Below, in pieces: positions 19,129 to 27,374 of a stretch of DNA of 64,000 nucleotides. This DNA comes from an alpha proteobacterium L41A. GTDB taxonomy: Bacteria; Pseudomonadota; Alphaproteobacteria; Caulobacterales; Caulobacteraceae. Location: assembly GCA_000335735.1 (NCBI GenBank), contig AMYY01000011.1, positions 1 to 64,000 on the forward strand, given 5' to 3'. A program made the translations under genes and the position numbers. Below the pieces are notes generated by a model. That model made no database searches. It was not told the origin of the DNA and saw only the letters and a program-made list of their open reading frames with translations. Each line of letters opens with the position of its first letter. Position 1 is the stretch's first letter.

Positions 19129-19848
19129 TCACCCGAGGGTGAAGGGCACCCGGACGCGGAAGGTCGCGTCTTGAGCGGCGCCATCGACGGTCCGCGGGGA
19201 CAGTTGTCCACGCTGAACCACCCGAATGGCGGCGCGGCCGAAGCCCATTCCGGCAGGCTCTTCCGACACCACGCGGCAGTTCGCCGGAGATCCGTTGGAG
19301 CGCGCCGTGCACTCAACCGTAGCCGAACCGCTGATTTCACGCTCCAGCGCACGCGCCGGGAAGTCATCAGCCGTCGGACGGGGTTGGCGCGACCATTGAA
19401 CGTTCGTGATCGTCGATGGACGCGGCGGAGCCGGAGGCGCGGGTGGCGGCGGAGGTCCAGGAATATTGACGGGCGGACCCGTGTATTCAACCCGATCTTC
19501 CTTCTTCGTCGGCGTGATGTTGACCGGCGGAGGAGGGACGATGTTCGGGACCGGAGCCGGCACGCGCACCTGAAGCTTCGGCGGCGGAGGCGTATCCGTC
19601 GGCGGAGGCGGCGGGGGCGGAGGCGGCGGAGGCGGCGGAACCGGCTCGACCAACTCGACCTCGACGGACTCGTCGACGTAGTTGAACTCCTTCAGCTTGA
19701 ACTTGGACTGCTGAACAAAGAAAATCAGCAACGCGAACAAGATGCTGACCACCATCAGGCAGACGATCAGCACGGGGTAGGACACCCCCATGAAGCCCTT
19801 CTTCTTGGGTACGTCGTAGCGACTGCGATGATATTCGACGTCTGTCAT
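19129..19848 (-). CDS. tonB: Energy transducer TonB
   Basis: Couples the inner-membrane proton gradient to outer-membrane TonB-dependent receptors. 239 aa: short cytoplasmic N terminus, one membrane helix (YPVLIVCLMVVSILFALLIFF, near 24-44), a Pro-rich periplasmic spacer beginning with 13 consecutive Pro near residue 71, and a C-terminal TonB domain (ISGSATVECTARSNGSPANC, then FGRAAIRVVQRGQLSPR). Third gene of the exb operon, 14 bp after exbD. A dedicated terminator follows. A TonB-dependent receptor lies at the far end of the window. Confidence 0.93.
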   Translation of the reverse strand: MTDVEYHRSRYDVPKKKGFMGVSYPVLIVCLMVVSILFALLIFFVQQSKFKLKEFNYVDESVEVELVEPVPPPPPPPPPPPPPTDTPPPPKLQVRVPAPVPNIVPPPPVNITPTKKEDRVEYTGPPVNIPGPPPPPAPPAPPRPSTITNVQWSRQPRPTADDFPARALEREISGSATVECTARSNGSPANCRVVSEEPAGMGFGRAAIRVVQRGQLSPRTVDGAAQDATFRVRVPFTLG

Positions 19849-19862
19849 ACTATCTCCGCATC

Positions 19863-20297
19863 CTAACTCGTCGCCTGGTCTTCGCCGACCAGCGCAACGC
19901 TATAGAAGCCGTTATCCTGCAGCGCATTCATGACCTGCATGAAGTCGCCGTAACGGGTGTTCTGGTCGCCCCGAATGAAGATCCGCTCATCGGCCGGGTT
20001 CCGGGATCCGATCTGCTTCTTCAGATCTTCACCCAGGGCTCCGACGTCGGTCCGGAAGTCGCCCACATAGACGTCGCCGTCATTCTGGATCGAAATATAG
20101 ACCGGCTTGGGCGGGTTCGGAGCCGCCTTGGCGACGGCGATTGGCAACTCAACAGGCACCGACACGGAGGCTAGCGGAGCCGCCACCATGAAGATGATGA
20201 GCAAGACCAGCATGATATCAACGAAAGGCGTAACGTTGATATCACTGTTGGCCTGAGGCAGGTTGCCAGCGCCGCCCGATTTAATCTTGGCGGCCAT
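19863..20297 (-). CDS. exbD: Biopolymer transport protein ExbD/TolR family
   Basis: Proton-channel partner of ExbB in the TonB motor. 144 aa: N-terminal cytoplasmic stretch, then INVTPFVDIMLVLLIIFMVA (about 20-39) with the essential membrane Asp in FVDIMLVLL, followed by a periplasmic domain (IQNDGDVYVGDFRTD; ERIFIRGDQNTRYGDFM). Five bases separate it from exbB, consistent with stoichiometric co-translation. It is ExbD rather than TolR because tonB, not tolA/tolB, follows. Confidence 0.93.
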   Translation of the reverse strand: MAAKIKSGGAGNLPQANSDINVTPFVDIMLVLLIIFMVAAPLASVSVPVELPIAVAKAAPNPPKPVYISIQNDGDVYVGDFRTDVGALGEDLKKQIGSRNPADERIFIRGDQNTRYGDFMQVMNALQDNGFYSVALVGEDQATS

Positions 20298-20302
20298 CCG
20301 TC

Positions 20303-21184
20303 TTACGCCCCCTTGTCGAGCTGACGCGAGATGCCGTTCAGCAGCTCAGCGGCGAAGCCGTCGGCGCGCGTGCCGTAAGCAGCGATGCGGGTGTTGAAGT
20401 AGTTGTAAAACACAACGGCCGGAATAGCGGCGAACAGACCGATACCGGTGGCCAGCAGAGCTTCAGCGATACCCGGAGCCACGACGGCCAGGTTGGTGGT
20501 GTTCGACTGGGCGATACCGATGAAGGAGTTCATGATGCCGTACACGGTGCCGAACAGACCGACGAACGGACCGATCGAGCCGACCGAAGCCAGGAACTGC
20601 TGGCCGCCCGAAAGGCGCAGGGCCAGACCGGATTGCACGGCGGCGACGGCCGACTGAGCGCGGGCCATGGCCGAATCGAGGTGATCGCCGGTGACCGACA
20701 GACCCGATTGACGCGACAGTTCGATTTCCTCGGTGGCGGCGGCGGCCATGTCGGCCAGCGGGTTGCCGTCGAACTCTTCCTGGGTCGAGACAGCGCGCAT
20801 GTCAGCGATGGTGCGGGCGCCGCGGAAGTTCTCGAGGAAGTTGTCGGTCTTGCGGTTCAGAGCGCCGAACTCGAACAGCTTGATGAGCAGCAGGGTCCAC
20901 GACAGGATCGAGGCCAGCAGCAGGCCGGCCATGACGACCTTAACGACGACCGTGGCTTCCATGAACATGGAGATCGGGGTGATGTCGCCGTGACCGCCGC
21001 CGACGGCGTCGTTCACCGTTGCCGGATCAGCTTCGCCGGCAGCCGGAGCGGCGGCTGCGGGAGCCGCAGTCGAGGCGGCCGGGGTGGGCTCGGCCGGGGC
21101 CTGGGCCAGGACCGGCGAGCTCGCCATCAGCGCGGCGGCGCCGGCCATGGCGAGAAGGATATTCGTCTTTTTGCTGTTCAGCAT
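20303..21184 (-). CDS. exbB: Biopolymer transport protein ExbB with N-terminal signal and Ala/Pro linker
   Basis: Motor subunit of the TonB complex. I start it at the ATG at 21184 (293 aa; AGGAAC about 10 nt upstream), giving a cleavable-looking signal (LLAMAGAAALMASSPVLAQA), an Ala/Pro-rich segment, then the MotA/ExbB core with three membrane helices (VVMAGLLLASILSWTLLLI; SVGSIGPFVGLFGTVYGIM; LLATGIGLFAAIPAVVFYNY). The extended periplasmic N terminus is known from ExbB of other proteobacteria. The open frame continues upstream without a start that is convincing. First gene of exbB-exbD-tonB. Confidence 0.92.
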   Translation of the reverse strand: MLNSKKTNILLAMAGAAALMASSPVLAQAPAEPTPAASTAAPAAAAPAAGEADPATVNDAVGGGHGDITPISMFMEATVVVKVVMAGLLLASILSWTLLLIKLFEFGALNRKTDNFLENFRGARTIADMRAVSTQEEFDGNPLADMAAAATEEIELSRQSGLSVTGDHLDSAMARAQSAVAAVQSGLALRLSGGQQFLASVGSIGPFVGLFGTVYGIMNSFIGIAQSNTTNLAVVAPGIAEALLATGIGLFAAIPAVVFYNYFNTRIAAYGTRADGFAAELLNGISRQLDKGA

Positions 21185-21716
21185 AATTCGCCAGTTCCTG
21201 CTTGGTCTGACTCGTGGAACCAAAGGTGCGGCCATAGTCAGCGACCGCCCCCCAACCTGAAATGTTTCCTTCAACGCGCCCGTCCTTTCGAGGATCAGAG
21301 CCCGCTGAAATCTTCGGTGGAGATCGAACCGGTCGCCCGCCTCGTCTCCGCTGGTCGAACCTTCGGGGACACGTCCCCGGCGATCCGCATTAACGTCTTC
21401 TTGCGAAGACGCCTCAACCCTTTGACGAACCCTTACCGGAGCGTCAAGGGACAAGAGGGGCTTTTAACCCGCCGAGAGACATGGAGAAAAGTTCCACCAA
21501 CCGGCGCATTAAAGTGCGGCCGCGCGACATTTTGATGATGACCTGGCGTCAGATGAAGCAAGTTTGTTCAAAACGGCCATCCTTGAGCGCGATCATTTCC
21601 CTATACTGCAAATGTCGGGCTGATCGCTGCAAGGCAGCGGAAACCCAAGGGCGGCGCAAAGGCCGCAGCGGAGGATCATGCGCCGGCGCAATCGATTTTC
21701 ACGGGGCAGAAAAAGA
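21185..21716 (-). other. Non-coding stretch upstream of exbB with three inverted repeats
   Basis: No convincing gene in 532 bp. Three dyads stand out: CGGGGAC-AC-GTCCCCG (21364-21379), CGTCTTC-TTGC-GAAGACG (21394-21411) and TTGACG-N14-CGTCAA (21422-21447, extended by flanking CCC/GGG). They lie 180-265 nt before the exbB start, where a promoter and operator would be expected. I could not pick a single -35/-10 pair. No obvious Fur box is visible. Confidence 0.4.
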
Positions 21717-21792
21717 TGGTGCCTGGAGGCGGGTTCGAACCACCGACACGCGGATTTTCAATCCGCTGCTCTACCAGCTGAGCTATCCAGGC
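21717..21792 (-). tRNA. tRNA-Phe (anticodon GAA)
   Basis: Minus-strand cloverleaf: acceptor GCCTGGA with TCCAGGC, D-arm TAGCTCAGCTGGTAGAGC, anticodon loop TTGAAAA (GAA), T-arm GGTTCGAACC, A73 and encoded CCA. It begins 27 nt after the yacG stop on the same strand with no separate promoter apparent, so it may be the last gene of the murA-to-yacG operon. Confidence 0.97.
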
Positions 21793-21819
21793 GCCGACGC
21801 GGCGTCGCGAGAGGCGGGT

Positions 21820-22020
21820 CTATAGGGGAGGCTTTTCCGCCTGTCCAGCGCCCAATCCGTCCTTTTCGTCATCATCTTGTGCACCCTCGTCCAGGGCGAC
21901 CGGAATGGCGTAGGCGCCGGTGAACCAGCGTTGAAGATCCACGTCCGAACAGCGGCGTGAGCAGAAGGGCTTGTACTTGAGATCGGCGTCGGCCTTGCGA
22001 CAGATGGGACAGGAAGCCAC
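21820..22020 (-). CDS. yacG: DNA gyrase inhibitor YacG
   Basis: 66-aa zinc-ribbon protein that in E. coli binds GyrB and blocks DNA binding. Four Cys are in the expected layout: CPIC near residue 4 and FCSRRCSDVDLQRW near 19-32. The tail is acidic (EGAQDDDEKDG), as in the family. It lies 3 bp after the RNase E/G-like gene, a pairing common in alphaproteobacteria, and just before tRNA-Phe. Confidence 0.9.
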   Translation of the reverse strand: MASCPICRKADADLKYKPFCSRRCSDVDLQRWFTGAYAIPVALDEGAQDDDEKDGLGAGQAEKPPL

Positions 22021-22023
22021 GGC

Positions 22024-23058
22024 TCAACCCTCTTCTATTCGTCCGCGCCCTGGCGGGATCGCGGCATCGGCCTGGACCACCGCTCGCGGTCCCAGACGAG
22101 CCACCAACGGATAAGCGATCAGGGCTTCGTCCGGTGCGCAACGCGCGATGATGCGTGGCGATAAGGTATCCGCCAGCAGCTGCCGTCGCAAAGCGCGCAC
22201 GACAGATATGGCCCGCGTCTGAACCGAGGGGCGTCCGCCGGCGTCGAGCAGAATCTCCTCGATCGGCGTGCGACGCCAGGGAAGCGACATCTGCAACAGG
22301 CCGAATCGACTGACGGGTCCGAAGACGGCCTGGGGTTCATGACCGAACGCGGCCCGCACGACCTTGGACTGCGCCTCGGCGTCCTGACCGTCCCCGACCA
22401 TGTCGATGACGACTAAACCACCCCAGTTCCGCAGGCCGATCAGCCGCGCCGCCTGTTTCAAACCCTCCCGATTCGCAGTCGCCCTTGCCTGTTTCGGATC
22501 ACGACCGGGGGTGGAGGTGAAGTCGATGTCCACAGCCACCAAGGCGCGCGTGCGTTCGATGGCGAGATCGATTCCATGCGAGGCGACAACGATCGATTGA
22601 GCCAGAGCCTCCTCCTCTGCCTCGACCACGGCGTCGATGGCGGGGATGCCGGTGACTGATTCCTCGCCGGGCGCGAGATCGCGCAACTGTGCGGCGATAC
22701 CGAGTGCAGGTTGAAGCAGGCGGGGCGTCCCCTCCCCCGGTCCTACATACCGAATTGCCGCCCCTTTCCCGGCACGAGGTTCGGCGGTGACGACGACTTC
22801 CAGCCGTTGGCCTTGGGTAATCCGGTCGTTTCTCGGGAAGGACAGAAAGGCGGCGGTCGGTGCGGCGATATCGACGAAGGCGCCGTGCAAGCCGGGGTTC
22901 ACCTCGATGACACGCCCCACCGAGCGGGCGCCGAGCCGGGTCTGCGCCGCATCATCGTCGCGGTGGATCAGAAGATGGGTGTAGCGGCCGTCGCGCATGA
23001 TCGCGCCACGCGTCTCGCCTGGCGTTTCGTCGAGGAAGACCTCGACTGCGCCGCTCAT
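22024..23058 (-). CDS. Ribonuclease E/G family protein (short form)
   Basis: 344 aa, shorter than E. coli RNase G (489). An S1-like N-terminal segment (GRVIEVNPGLHGAFVDIA, about 49-66) precedes the RNase H-like catalytic core. Acidic residues equivalent to the catalytic pair are seen in LVAVDIDFTSTPGRD near 175 and NWGGLVVIDMVGD near 213. The zinc-link Cys motif and small-domain sequence of full-length RNase E/G are missing. Start overlaps the maf stop by 4 bp (ATGA). The probable role is RNA processing, but activity of the reduced form is uncertain. Confidence 0.85.
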   Translation of the reverse strand: MSGAVEVFLDETPGETRGAIMRDGRYTHLLIHRDDDAAQTRLGARSVGRVIEVNPGLHGAFVDIAAPTAAFLSFPRNDRITQGQRLEVVVTAEPRAGKGAAIRYVGPGEGTPRLLQPALGIAAQLRDLAPGEESVTGIPAIDAVVEAEEEALAQSIVVASHGIDLAIERTRALVAVDIDFTSTPGRDPKQARATANREGLKQAARLIGLRNWGGLVVIDMVGDGQDAEAQSKVVRAAFGHEPQAVFGPVSRFGLLQMSLPWRRTPIEEILLDAGGRPSVQTRAISVVRALRRQLLADTLSPRIIARCAPDEALIAYPLVARLGPRAVVQADAAIPPGRGRIEEG

Positions 23059-23636
23059 GAACGCCAGCCGACGCCGTGCAAAAGCTTGACGGCCTCATAG
23101 ACGGGCAGGCCCATCACGGACGGATGGCTGCCGACGATGCGCTGGATGAAGGCGGCCGCCGGGCCCTGGATGCCATAACCCCCGGCCTTGCCGCGCCAGT
23201 CGCCCGTGGCGACGTAGGATGCGATCTCGTGGTCCGACAAGGGTTTGAAGGTGACGCGGGTTTCGTTGACGCGCGACGATAGTTTTCCGTCGCGCCACAC
23301 GGCGACGCCGGTGAAGACGCGGTGATTGCGGCCGGACAGCAGTTTCAGAAAACGCGTCGCCTCGGCCTCGTCCACCGCCTTCTCCAGAAAACGACGCCCG
23401 ACAGCGACAACCGTATCGGCGGCGATGACCACCGCGTCGGGACGGCGTTCTGCGACAACCAGGGCTTTCGAGGTGGCGAGCCGTTCGGCCAGACGCGGCG
23501 GGGTCTCGCCCTTCAGAGGCGTTTCGTCGATGTCGGCGGGATCGATATGGTCGGGCGTGATCCCGACCTGCGCCAGCAGTTCGATGCGGCGCGGGCTGGC
23601 CGAAGCCAGCACCAGTTCGGGGCGACCCGCAGCCAC
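23055..23636 (-). CDS. maf: Maf family nucleotide pyrophosphatase
   Basis: House-cleaning nucleoside triphosphate pyrophosphatase (dTTP/UTP or m7GTP type). 193 aa. N-terminal LASASPRRIELLAQVG (residues 9-24) is the Maf signature; the catalytic Asp lies in VVIAADTVVAVGRRFLEKA near 68-86, followed by FLKLLSGRNHRVFTG. The C terminus has GKAGGYGIQGPAAAFI. It starts one base after the infA stop and is coupled to the RNase E/G gene. Confidence 0.94.
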   Translation of the reverse strand: MAAGRPELVLASASPRRIELLAQVGITPDHIDPADIDETPLKGETPPRLAERLATSKALVVAERRPDAVVIAADTVVAVGRRFLEKAVDEAEATRFLKLLSGRNHRVFTGVAVWRDGKLSSRVNETRVTFKPLSDHEIASYVATGDWRGKAGGYGIQGPAAAFIQRIVGSHPSVMGLPVYEAVKLLHGVGWRS

Positions 23637-23855
23637 TTACTTGAAGCGATAGGTGATGCGACCCTTGGTCAGGTCGTAGGGGGTCATTTCGACCAGCACC
23701 TTGTCGCCGGCCAGGACGCGGATGCGGTTCTTGCGCATCTTGCCGGCGGTGTGGGCGATGATCTCGTGGTCGTTCTCGAGCGTCACGCGGAAGGTGGCGT
23801 TCGGCAGCAGTTCGCTGACGGTGCCGGGAAACTCGAGCAGTTCTTCCTTAGCCAT
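23637..23855 (-). CDS. infA: Translation initiation factor IF-1
   Basis: 72-aa OB-fold protein occupying the ribosomal A site during initiation. The sequence from the ATG at 23855 begins [20 protein letters not shown] and ends [13 protein letters not shown], full length with all family landmarks ([19 protein letters not shown]). A longer in-frame extension upstream is ignored because 72 aa is the universal length. It is followed directly by maf. Confidence 0.97.
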   Translation of the reverse strand: MAKEELLEFPGTVSELLPNATFRVTLENDHEIIAHTAGKMRKNRIRVLAGDKVLVEMTPYDLTKGRITYRFK

Positions 23856-23958
23856 GCGGCCTCTCACGCCCGTTGAATATGCGTTCGACCCCACGCCGGG
23901 CGGGCGCGAGGGGAGGAATGGACGGGCCTAATGCCCGAAAACACAGAGATAGTCGAGG

Positions 23959-24426
23959 TCAGCCGCGACGGTAGAGGGCGCAGAGCAATGTAAACAGGCG
24001 CCGCGACGTCTCGTGATCGACCACGATCTTACCGTCCAGTCGCGTCTTCAGCTGCTCGGCGCCCTCGTTGTGAAGGCCGCGCCGGCCCATGTCGACCGAT
24101 TCGATCTGGCTGGCCGAGGATCCGCGCAGAGCCTCATAGTAGCTGTCGCAGATCATCAGATAGTCTTTGATCACGCCCTTCAGCGGCGTCAGGCTGATGG
24201 CGTAGGTGCGCGTGAAGTTCTCGCCGTCGATGTCGAACACCAGACGATTGTCCTGAAGCGACAACTTCAGCCTGTAGGGTCCGCCCTCGGCGCCGACGGG
24301 CTCGAAGCTGTTCTTCTCGACCAGATCAAAGATGGCGACCCGACGCTCGTGCTCGATCTCGGCCGTCGCCGCCGGCAGGGTCGCGGCGTCCAGTTCGACC
24401 GAGGCCAGCTTGTGATCGGCGCTCAT
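23959..24426 (-). CDS. UPF0262 family protein
   Basis: 155 aa, function unknown. Landmarks are EIEHERRVAIFDLVEKNSF near residue 22, LKLSLQDNRLVFDIDGE near 52-68, SLTPLKGVIKDYLMICDSYY near 78-97 and a C terminus ending TSRRLFTLLCALYRRG. The ATG at 24426 overlaps the DUF2948 stop (ATGA). The family is found in alphaproteobacteria in this same position between murA/DUF2948 and infA, which implies a housekeeping role. Confidence 0.88.
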   Translation of the reverse strand: MSADHKLASVELDAATLPAATAEIEHERRVAIFDLVEKNSFEPVGAEGGPYRLKLSLQDNRLVFDIDGENFTRTYAISLTPLKGVIKDYLMICDSYYEALRGSSASQIESVDMGRRGLHNEGAEQLKTRLDGKIVVDHETSRRLFTLLCALYRRG

Positions 24427-24911
24427 GCCGCAGTCCCTTCGTCCAGTTCGGGCGTGTCCAGGTGGGTCGGCGCGATCCGTGCAGGCCAGCGGTCGGAAAT
24501 ATCCGTGACCACGGCGTCCAGACATTCCACGTCGATTCGCAAATCACCGCCGCCGGCGAACATCAGGATGACGCGTCCGCTCAGATCCTCGGTCGGAATG
24601 AAGTCGAGCGCGAGCAGTTCGAGCGAGGCGTCGGGGCTGCGCGACAGGCGGCGGCTCTTGACCGCCAGAACGTCGCCGAACTGCATGGCGCACATCACCC
24701 GCGTCCCGCCGCACTCCCAGCAGAAGCGGCTGAAGGCGATGGTCAGGGTCCGGGCCGCCTTCTCCCAGACGATATCGACGGGCCGCAGGATGGCGTCCTG
24801 GAGCGCGGCGGAGATGATCTGAAGATCGTCGGCATCCTCGGCCAGCAGACGCAGCGGTTCGACCGGCGCCTTGGCTTCGGAGATGACGCCGTCGATCTCA
24901 GTGCTCATCAC
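24423..24911 (-). CDS. DUF2948 family protein
   Basis: 162 aa, function unknown. It has the family pattern [20 protein letters not shown] (about 18-37) and [20 protein letters not shown] near 60-79, with a beta-rich C-terminal half ([19 protein letters not shown]). Two consecutive Met codons are possible starts. It overlaps the murA stop by 14 bp and the UPF0262 start by 4 bp, so all three are co-translated. Confidence 0.86.
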   Translation of the reverse strand: MMSTEIDGVISEAKAPVEPLRLLAEDADDLQIISAALQDAILRPVDIVWEKAARTLTIAFSRFCWECGGTRVMCAMQFGDVLAVKSRRLSRSPDASLELLALDFIPTEDLSGRVILMFAGGGDLRIDVECLDAVVTDISDRWPARIAPTHLDTPELDEGTAA

Positions 24912-26187
24912 CTGTTCCCTTTATGCGGCGGATGTCGGCTCCGCACGCGCCGAGCTTTTCTTCCAAACGCTCGAAACCGCGATCCAGATGATAGACGCGT
25001 CCGACCGTCGTTTCGCCCTCGGCGACGAGGCCCGCGATGACCAGGCACATCGAGGCCCGAAGATCCGTGGCCATCACCTGCGCGCCGTGCAGAACCTCGA
25101 CGCCGTTGACGTGCGCCTCTCCGGCATGAACCGAAATGTCAGCGCCCAGTCGCGCCAACTCCGGCACATGCATAAAGCGGTTTTCGAAGATCGTCTCGCG
25201 AACCGTGCTGACGCCCGCCGCCGTCGTCATCAGCGCCATGAACTGAGCCTGGAGATCGGTGGCGAAGCCCGGATAGATGGCCGTCTCGACGTCCACGGCC
25301 TTTAGTCGCTGCTTGGGGTCGCGCTTGATCAGAACGCCGTCGGCGGTCGGCGAGACCTCAACGCCCGCCTCGACCATCTTGTCGGTCAGCGAACCGATCA
25401 GTTCAGCCCGCGCCTTGGTCAGCCGCACCTCGCCGCCCGCCATTGCGGCGGCGACGGCGTAGGAGCCCATCTCGATACGGTCGGGAATCACCGACCAGGT
25501 CGTCCCGTTCAGCGACGAGACGCCGGTGATGGTCAGGACGTCGGTGTCGATTCCCTCGATCCTGGCGCCCATGGCCGTCAGACAGTGGGCCAGATCGCCG
25601 ATCTCGGGCTCGCGCGCCGCACGACGCAGGACGGTCGTGCCCTCAGCCAGCACGGCAGCCAGAAGCGCGTGTTCAGTGGCGCCGACCGAAACGAAGGGGA
25701 ACTCGATCTCGGCGCCCTTCAGACCCTTGGGCGCGCGGGCGGTGACGTAGCCTTCGTCCAACTCGATCTCGGCGCCCAGCGCCGTCAGCGCCTGCAGGTG
25801 CAGATCGACCGGACGCGCCCCGATGGTGCAGCCGCCTGGCAGCGAGACCTTGGCCTCGCCGGTACGCGCCAGCAGAGGCCCCAGCACATTGAAAGAGGCC
25901 CGCATCTGCCGCACCAGATCGTAGGGGGCGAAGGTCGAGGTCAGGTCCTTGGCGTGGAACAGGCTCTCCTGCCCGTCCGCCCCGTCCCGCTCGGTCACTT
26001 CGATGCCGAACTGGCGCAGCAACTGACCCAGGAACCGCGTGTCGGCCAGACGCGGCATATTGGTCAGCAGCAAGGGCTGATCCGTCAGGATCGAGGCGGC
26101 CATCAGCTTGATGGCGGAGTTCTTGGCGCCGCTGACGGGAATGTCCCCGAAAAGCTGGGCGCCGCCCTGAATGGCGATGCTGTCCAT
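24898..26187 (-). CDS. murA: UDP-N-acetylglucosamine 1-carboxyvinyltransferase
   Basis: First committed step of peptidoglycan synthesis; adds enolpyruvate from PEP to UDP-GlcNAc. From the ATG at 26187 it is 429 aa. Landmarks are the N-terminal [18 protein letters not shown], the loop [19 protein letters not shown] with the catalytic Cys that fosfomycin alkylates (about residue 118), and [19 protein letters not shown] near 306. An upstream start would add 18 residues not found in the family. It heads the conserved cluster that runs to tRNA-Phe. Confidence 0.96.
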   Translation of the reverse strand: MDSIAIQGGAQLFGDIPVSGAKNSAIKLMAASILTDQPLLLTNMPRLADTRFLGQLLRQFGIEVTERDGADGQESLFHAKDLTSTFAPYDLVRQMRASFNVLGPLLARTGEAKVSLPGGCTIGARPVDLHLQALTALGAEIELDEGYVTARAPKGLKGAEIEFPFVSVGATEHALLAAVLAEGTTVLRRAAREPEIGDLAHCLTAMGARIEGIDTDVLTITGVSSLNGTTWSVIPDRIEMGSYAVAAAMAGGEVRLTKARAELIGSLTDKMVEAGVEVSPTADGVLIKRDPKQRLKAVDVETAIYPGFATDLQAQFMALMTTAAGVSTVRETIFENRFMHVPELARLGADISVHAGEAHVNGVEVLHGAQVMATDLRASMCLVIAGLVAEGETTVGRVYHLDRGFERLEEKLGACGADIRRIKGTGDEH

Positions 26188-26289
26188 GACGTCCTTAAGC
26201 GCGCCCGAGGCCAACGCCTCGGGGGGAGGGTTCTCTAGCAAGCCGGCGGGCGCTTGCCAAAGGGCTGCGTGATCGCGAGCCGATGACTT

Positions 26290-26487
26290 TCAGTTGCTGT
26301 CGCGTGGCGCAGCCGGCGTCCGCGCCGGCGCCTTGCGCCGCCGCAGATTGGCCCGGAGCGCCGAGGCCAGCCGCATGGCCTTTTCCGCCTTAGCCCGCGC
26401 TTTCTCGAAATCAGGACCCGATTCGACGATCGGCGTCGCCTGTGCGGCGGCGGAGGGCGTATCGGCGTCATGCGGCGTGCGAGTCAT
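26290..26487 (-). CDS. Small basic protein upstream of murA, unknown
   Basis: 65 aa, reads PHDADTPSAAAQATPIVESG then a basic amphipathic helix (EKARAKAEKAMRLASALRAN) and an Arg-rich tail (LRRRKAPARTPAAPRDSN). No recognised domain. It is 102 bp upstream of murA on the same strand and could be the first gene of that operon. Low complexity makes spurious calling possible, but the charged helix and position favour a real small protein. Confidence 0.5.
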   Translation of the reverse strand: MTRTPHDADTPSAAAQATPIVESGPDFEKARAKAEKAMRLASALRANLRRRKAPARTPAAPRDSN

Positions 26488-26597
26488 GGCGCGATGATGC
26501 CGTGATCAGAGGCCATGTCCAAACTTTCTTTCAGATCGTCAAAAAGCCGCTTCCCTCCCCGGAAGGGTTTGGCTATACGGCCGCTTCCTCAGTCGGG

Positions 26598-26672
<75 letters not shown>

Positions 26673-26683
26673 TCTGAGACTTG

Positions 26684-26712
26684 AAAAGGCCCGGCTTTCG
26701 CCGGGCCTTTTT
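26684..26712 (+). terminator. Intrinsic terminator after tRNA-Thr
   Basis: AAAAGGCCCGGC-TTTC-GCCGGGCCTTTT: perfect 12-bp stem, tetraloop, then T-run. It lies 11 nt after the CCA of tRNA-Thr and also 27 bp beyond the stop of the convergent exported-protein gene, for which the symmetric A/T flanks could work too. Confidence 0.92.
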
Positions 26713-26738
26713 GATTTCCAGATCGGACGGAAAGGTCT

Positions 26739-27326
26739 TCAGTCGTAGCCGTACAGGCTGCGGCGGTAGGGATCCCGGTCATCCGCATCGCCGTCCTTGC
26801 TCCAGCTGAACCCCATCGACATCGACTTGGTCGTGGTGTCGGCCCCATAGCCTCGACCGCGCCAGCCGCCGCCATAGGGCGAATAGAAGCCCGGCCCGCG
26901 CAGACCATAGCCGCCGTAGCCGTATCCCCAGGGCTCATTGCGGGCTTCGCGGTAGGCCAGGTCCAGGCGGCCGTTCTCGCCGACGGGCAAGGAGACCGCC
27001 GCGCCATAGCTGCGATAGCCGCCGGTGCCGATCCCGGCCTCGACCATGCCATGCATCTTGCGCTCGGCCGGCGCGCCCGGCTCCGCGCTTTCGTCGAAGC
27101 TGGCCCCCGGCGTGCGCGCGCTGACCCAGCTCTGGATCTGCTGCTCGGTGGTCATGCCGTGCGGGGCGGCGTCCTGAGCCGTCGGCGCGGTCAGCGACGC
27201 CTCAGGCGCCGCCGCCAGGGCCTGAGCCAAGGTAGGCGCGTTTGTCGGCGCCGTGGTCACCACGCCGTCCGGATCACCGTCCGACGCCGCCAGCGCAACA
27301 CCCGCCAAGAGACTTGCAATCAGCAT
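26739..27326 (-). CDS. Exported protein with Gly/Tyr-rich segment, unknown
   Basis: 195 aa. A short signal peptide (MLIASLLAGVALAASDGD) is followed by an Ala/Pro/Thr-rich stretch, then a region beginning KMHGMVEAGIGTGGYRSYGA that looks like beta strands of a small outer-membrane or cell-surface domain (AAVSLPVGENGRLDLAYREA). Residues 130-160 are Gly/Tyr/Arg-rich (GYGYGGYGLRGPGFYSPYGG). The end, SMSMGFSWSKDGDADD, again alternates. No family recognised. It is separated from msrB by 48 bp; both are on the minus strand. Confidence 0.7.
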   Translation of the reverse strand: MLIASLLAGVALAASDGDPDGVVTTAPTNAPTLAQALAAAPEASLTAPTAQDAAPHGMTTEQQIQSWVSARTPGASFDESAEPGAPAERKMHGMVEAGIGTGGYRSYGAAVSLPVGENGRLDLAYREARNEPWGYGYGGYGLRGPGFYSPYGGGWRGRGYGADTTTKSMSMGFSWSKDGDADDRDPYRRSLYGYD

Positions 27327-27374
27327 AGGCCACCTCCGTTCAACGTCATCCTAGCACAGCGATTGAGGCCAAGG

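Noticed and set aside
19580-19660. Proline codon repeats in tonB considered as a tandem-repeat expansion or CRISPR-like array
   Set aside because: A poly-Pro spacer is normal for TonB; codons are irregular and there are no unique spacers.
21678-21923. Plus-strand frame running antisense through tRNA-Phe and yacG
   Set aside because: Contains the translated antisense tRNA and has no start context; yacG and tRNA-Phe explain the region.
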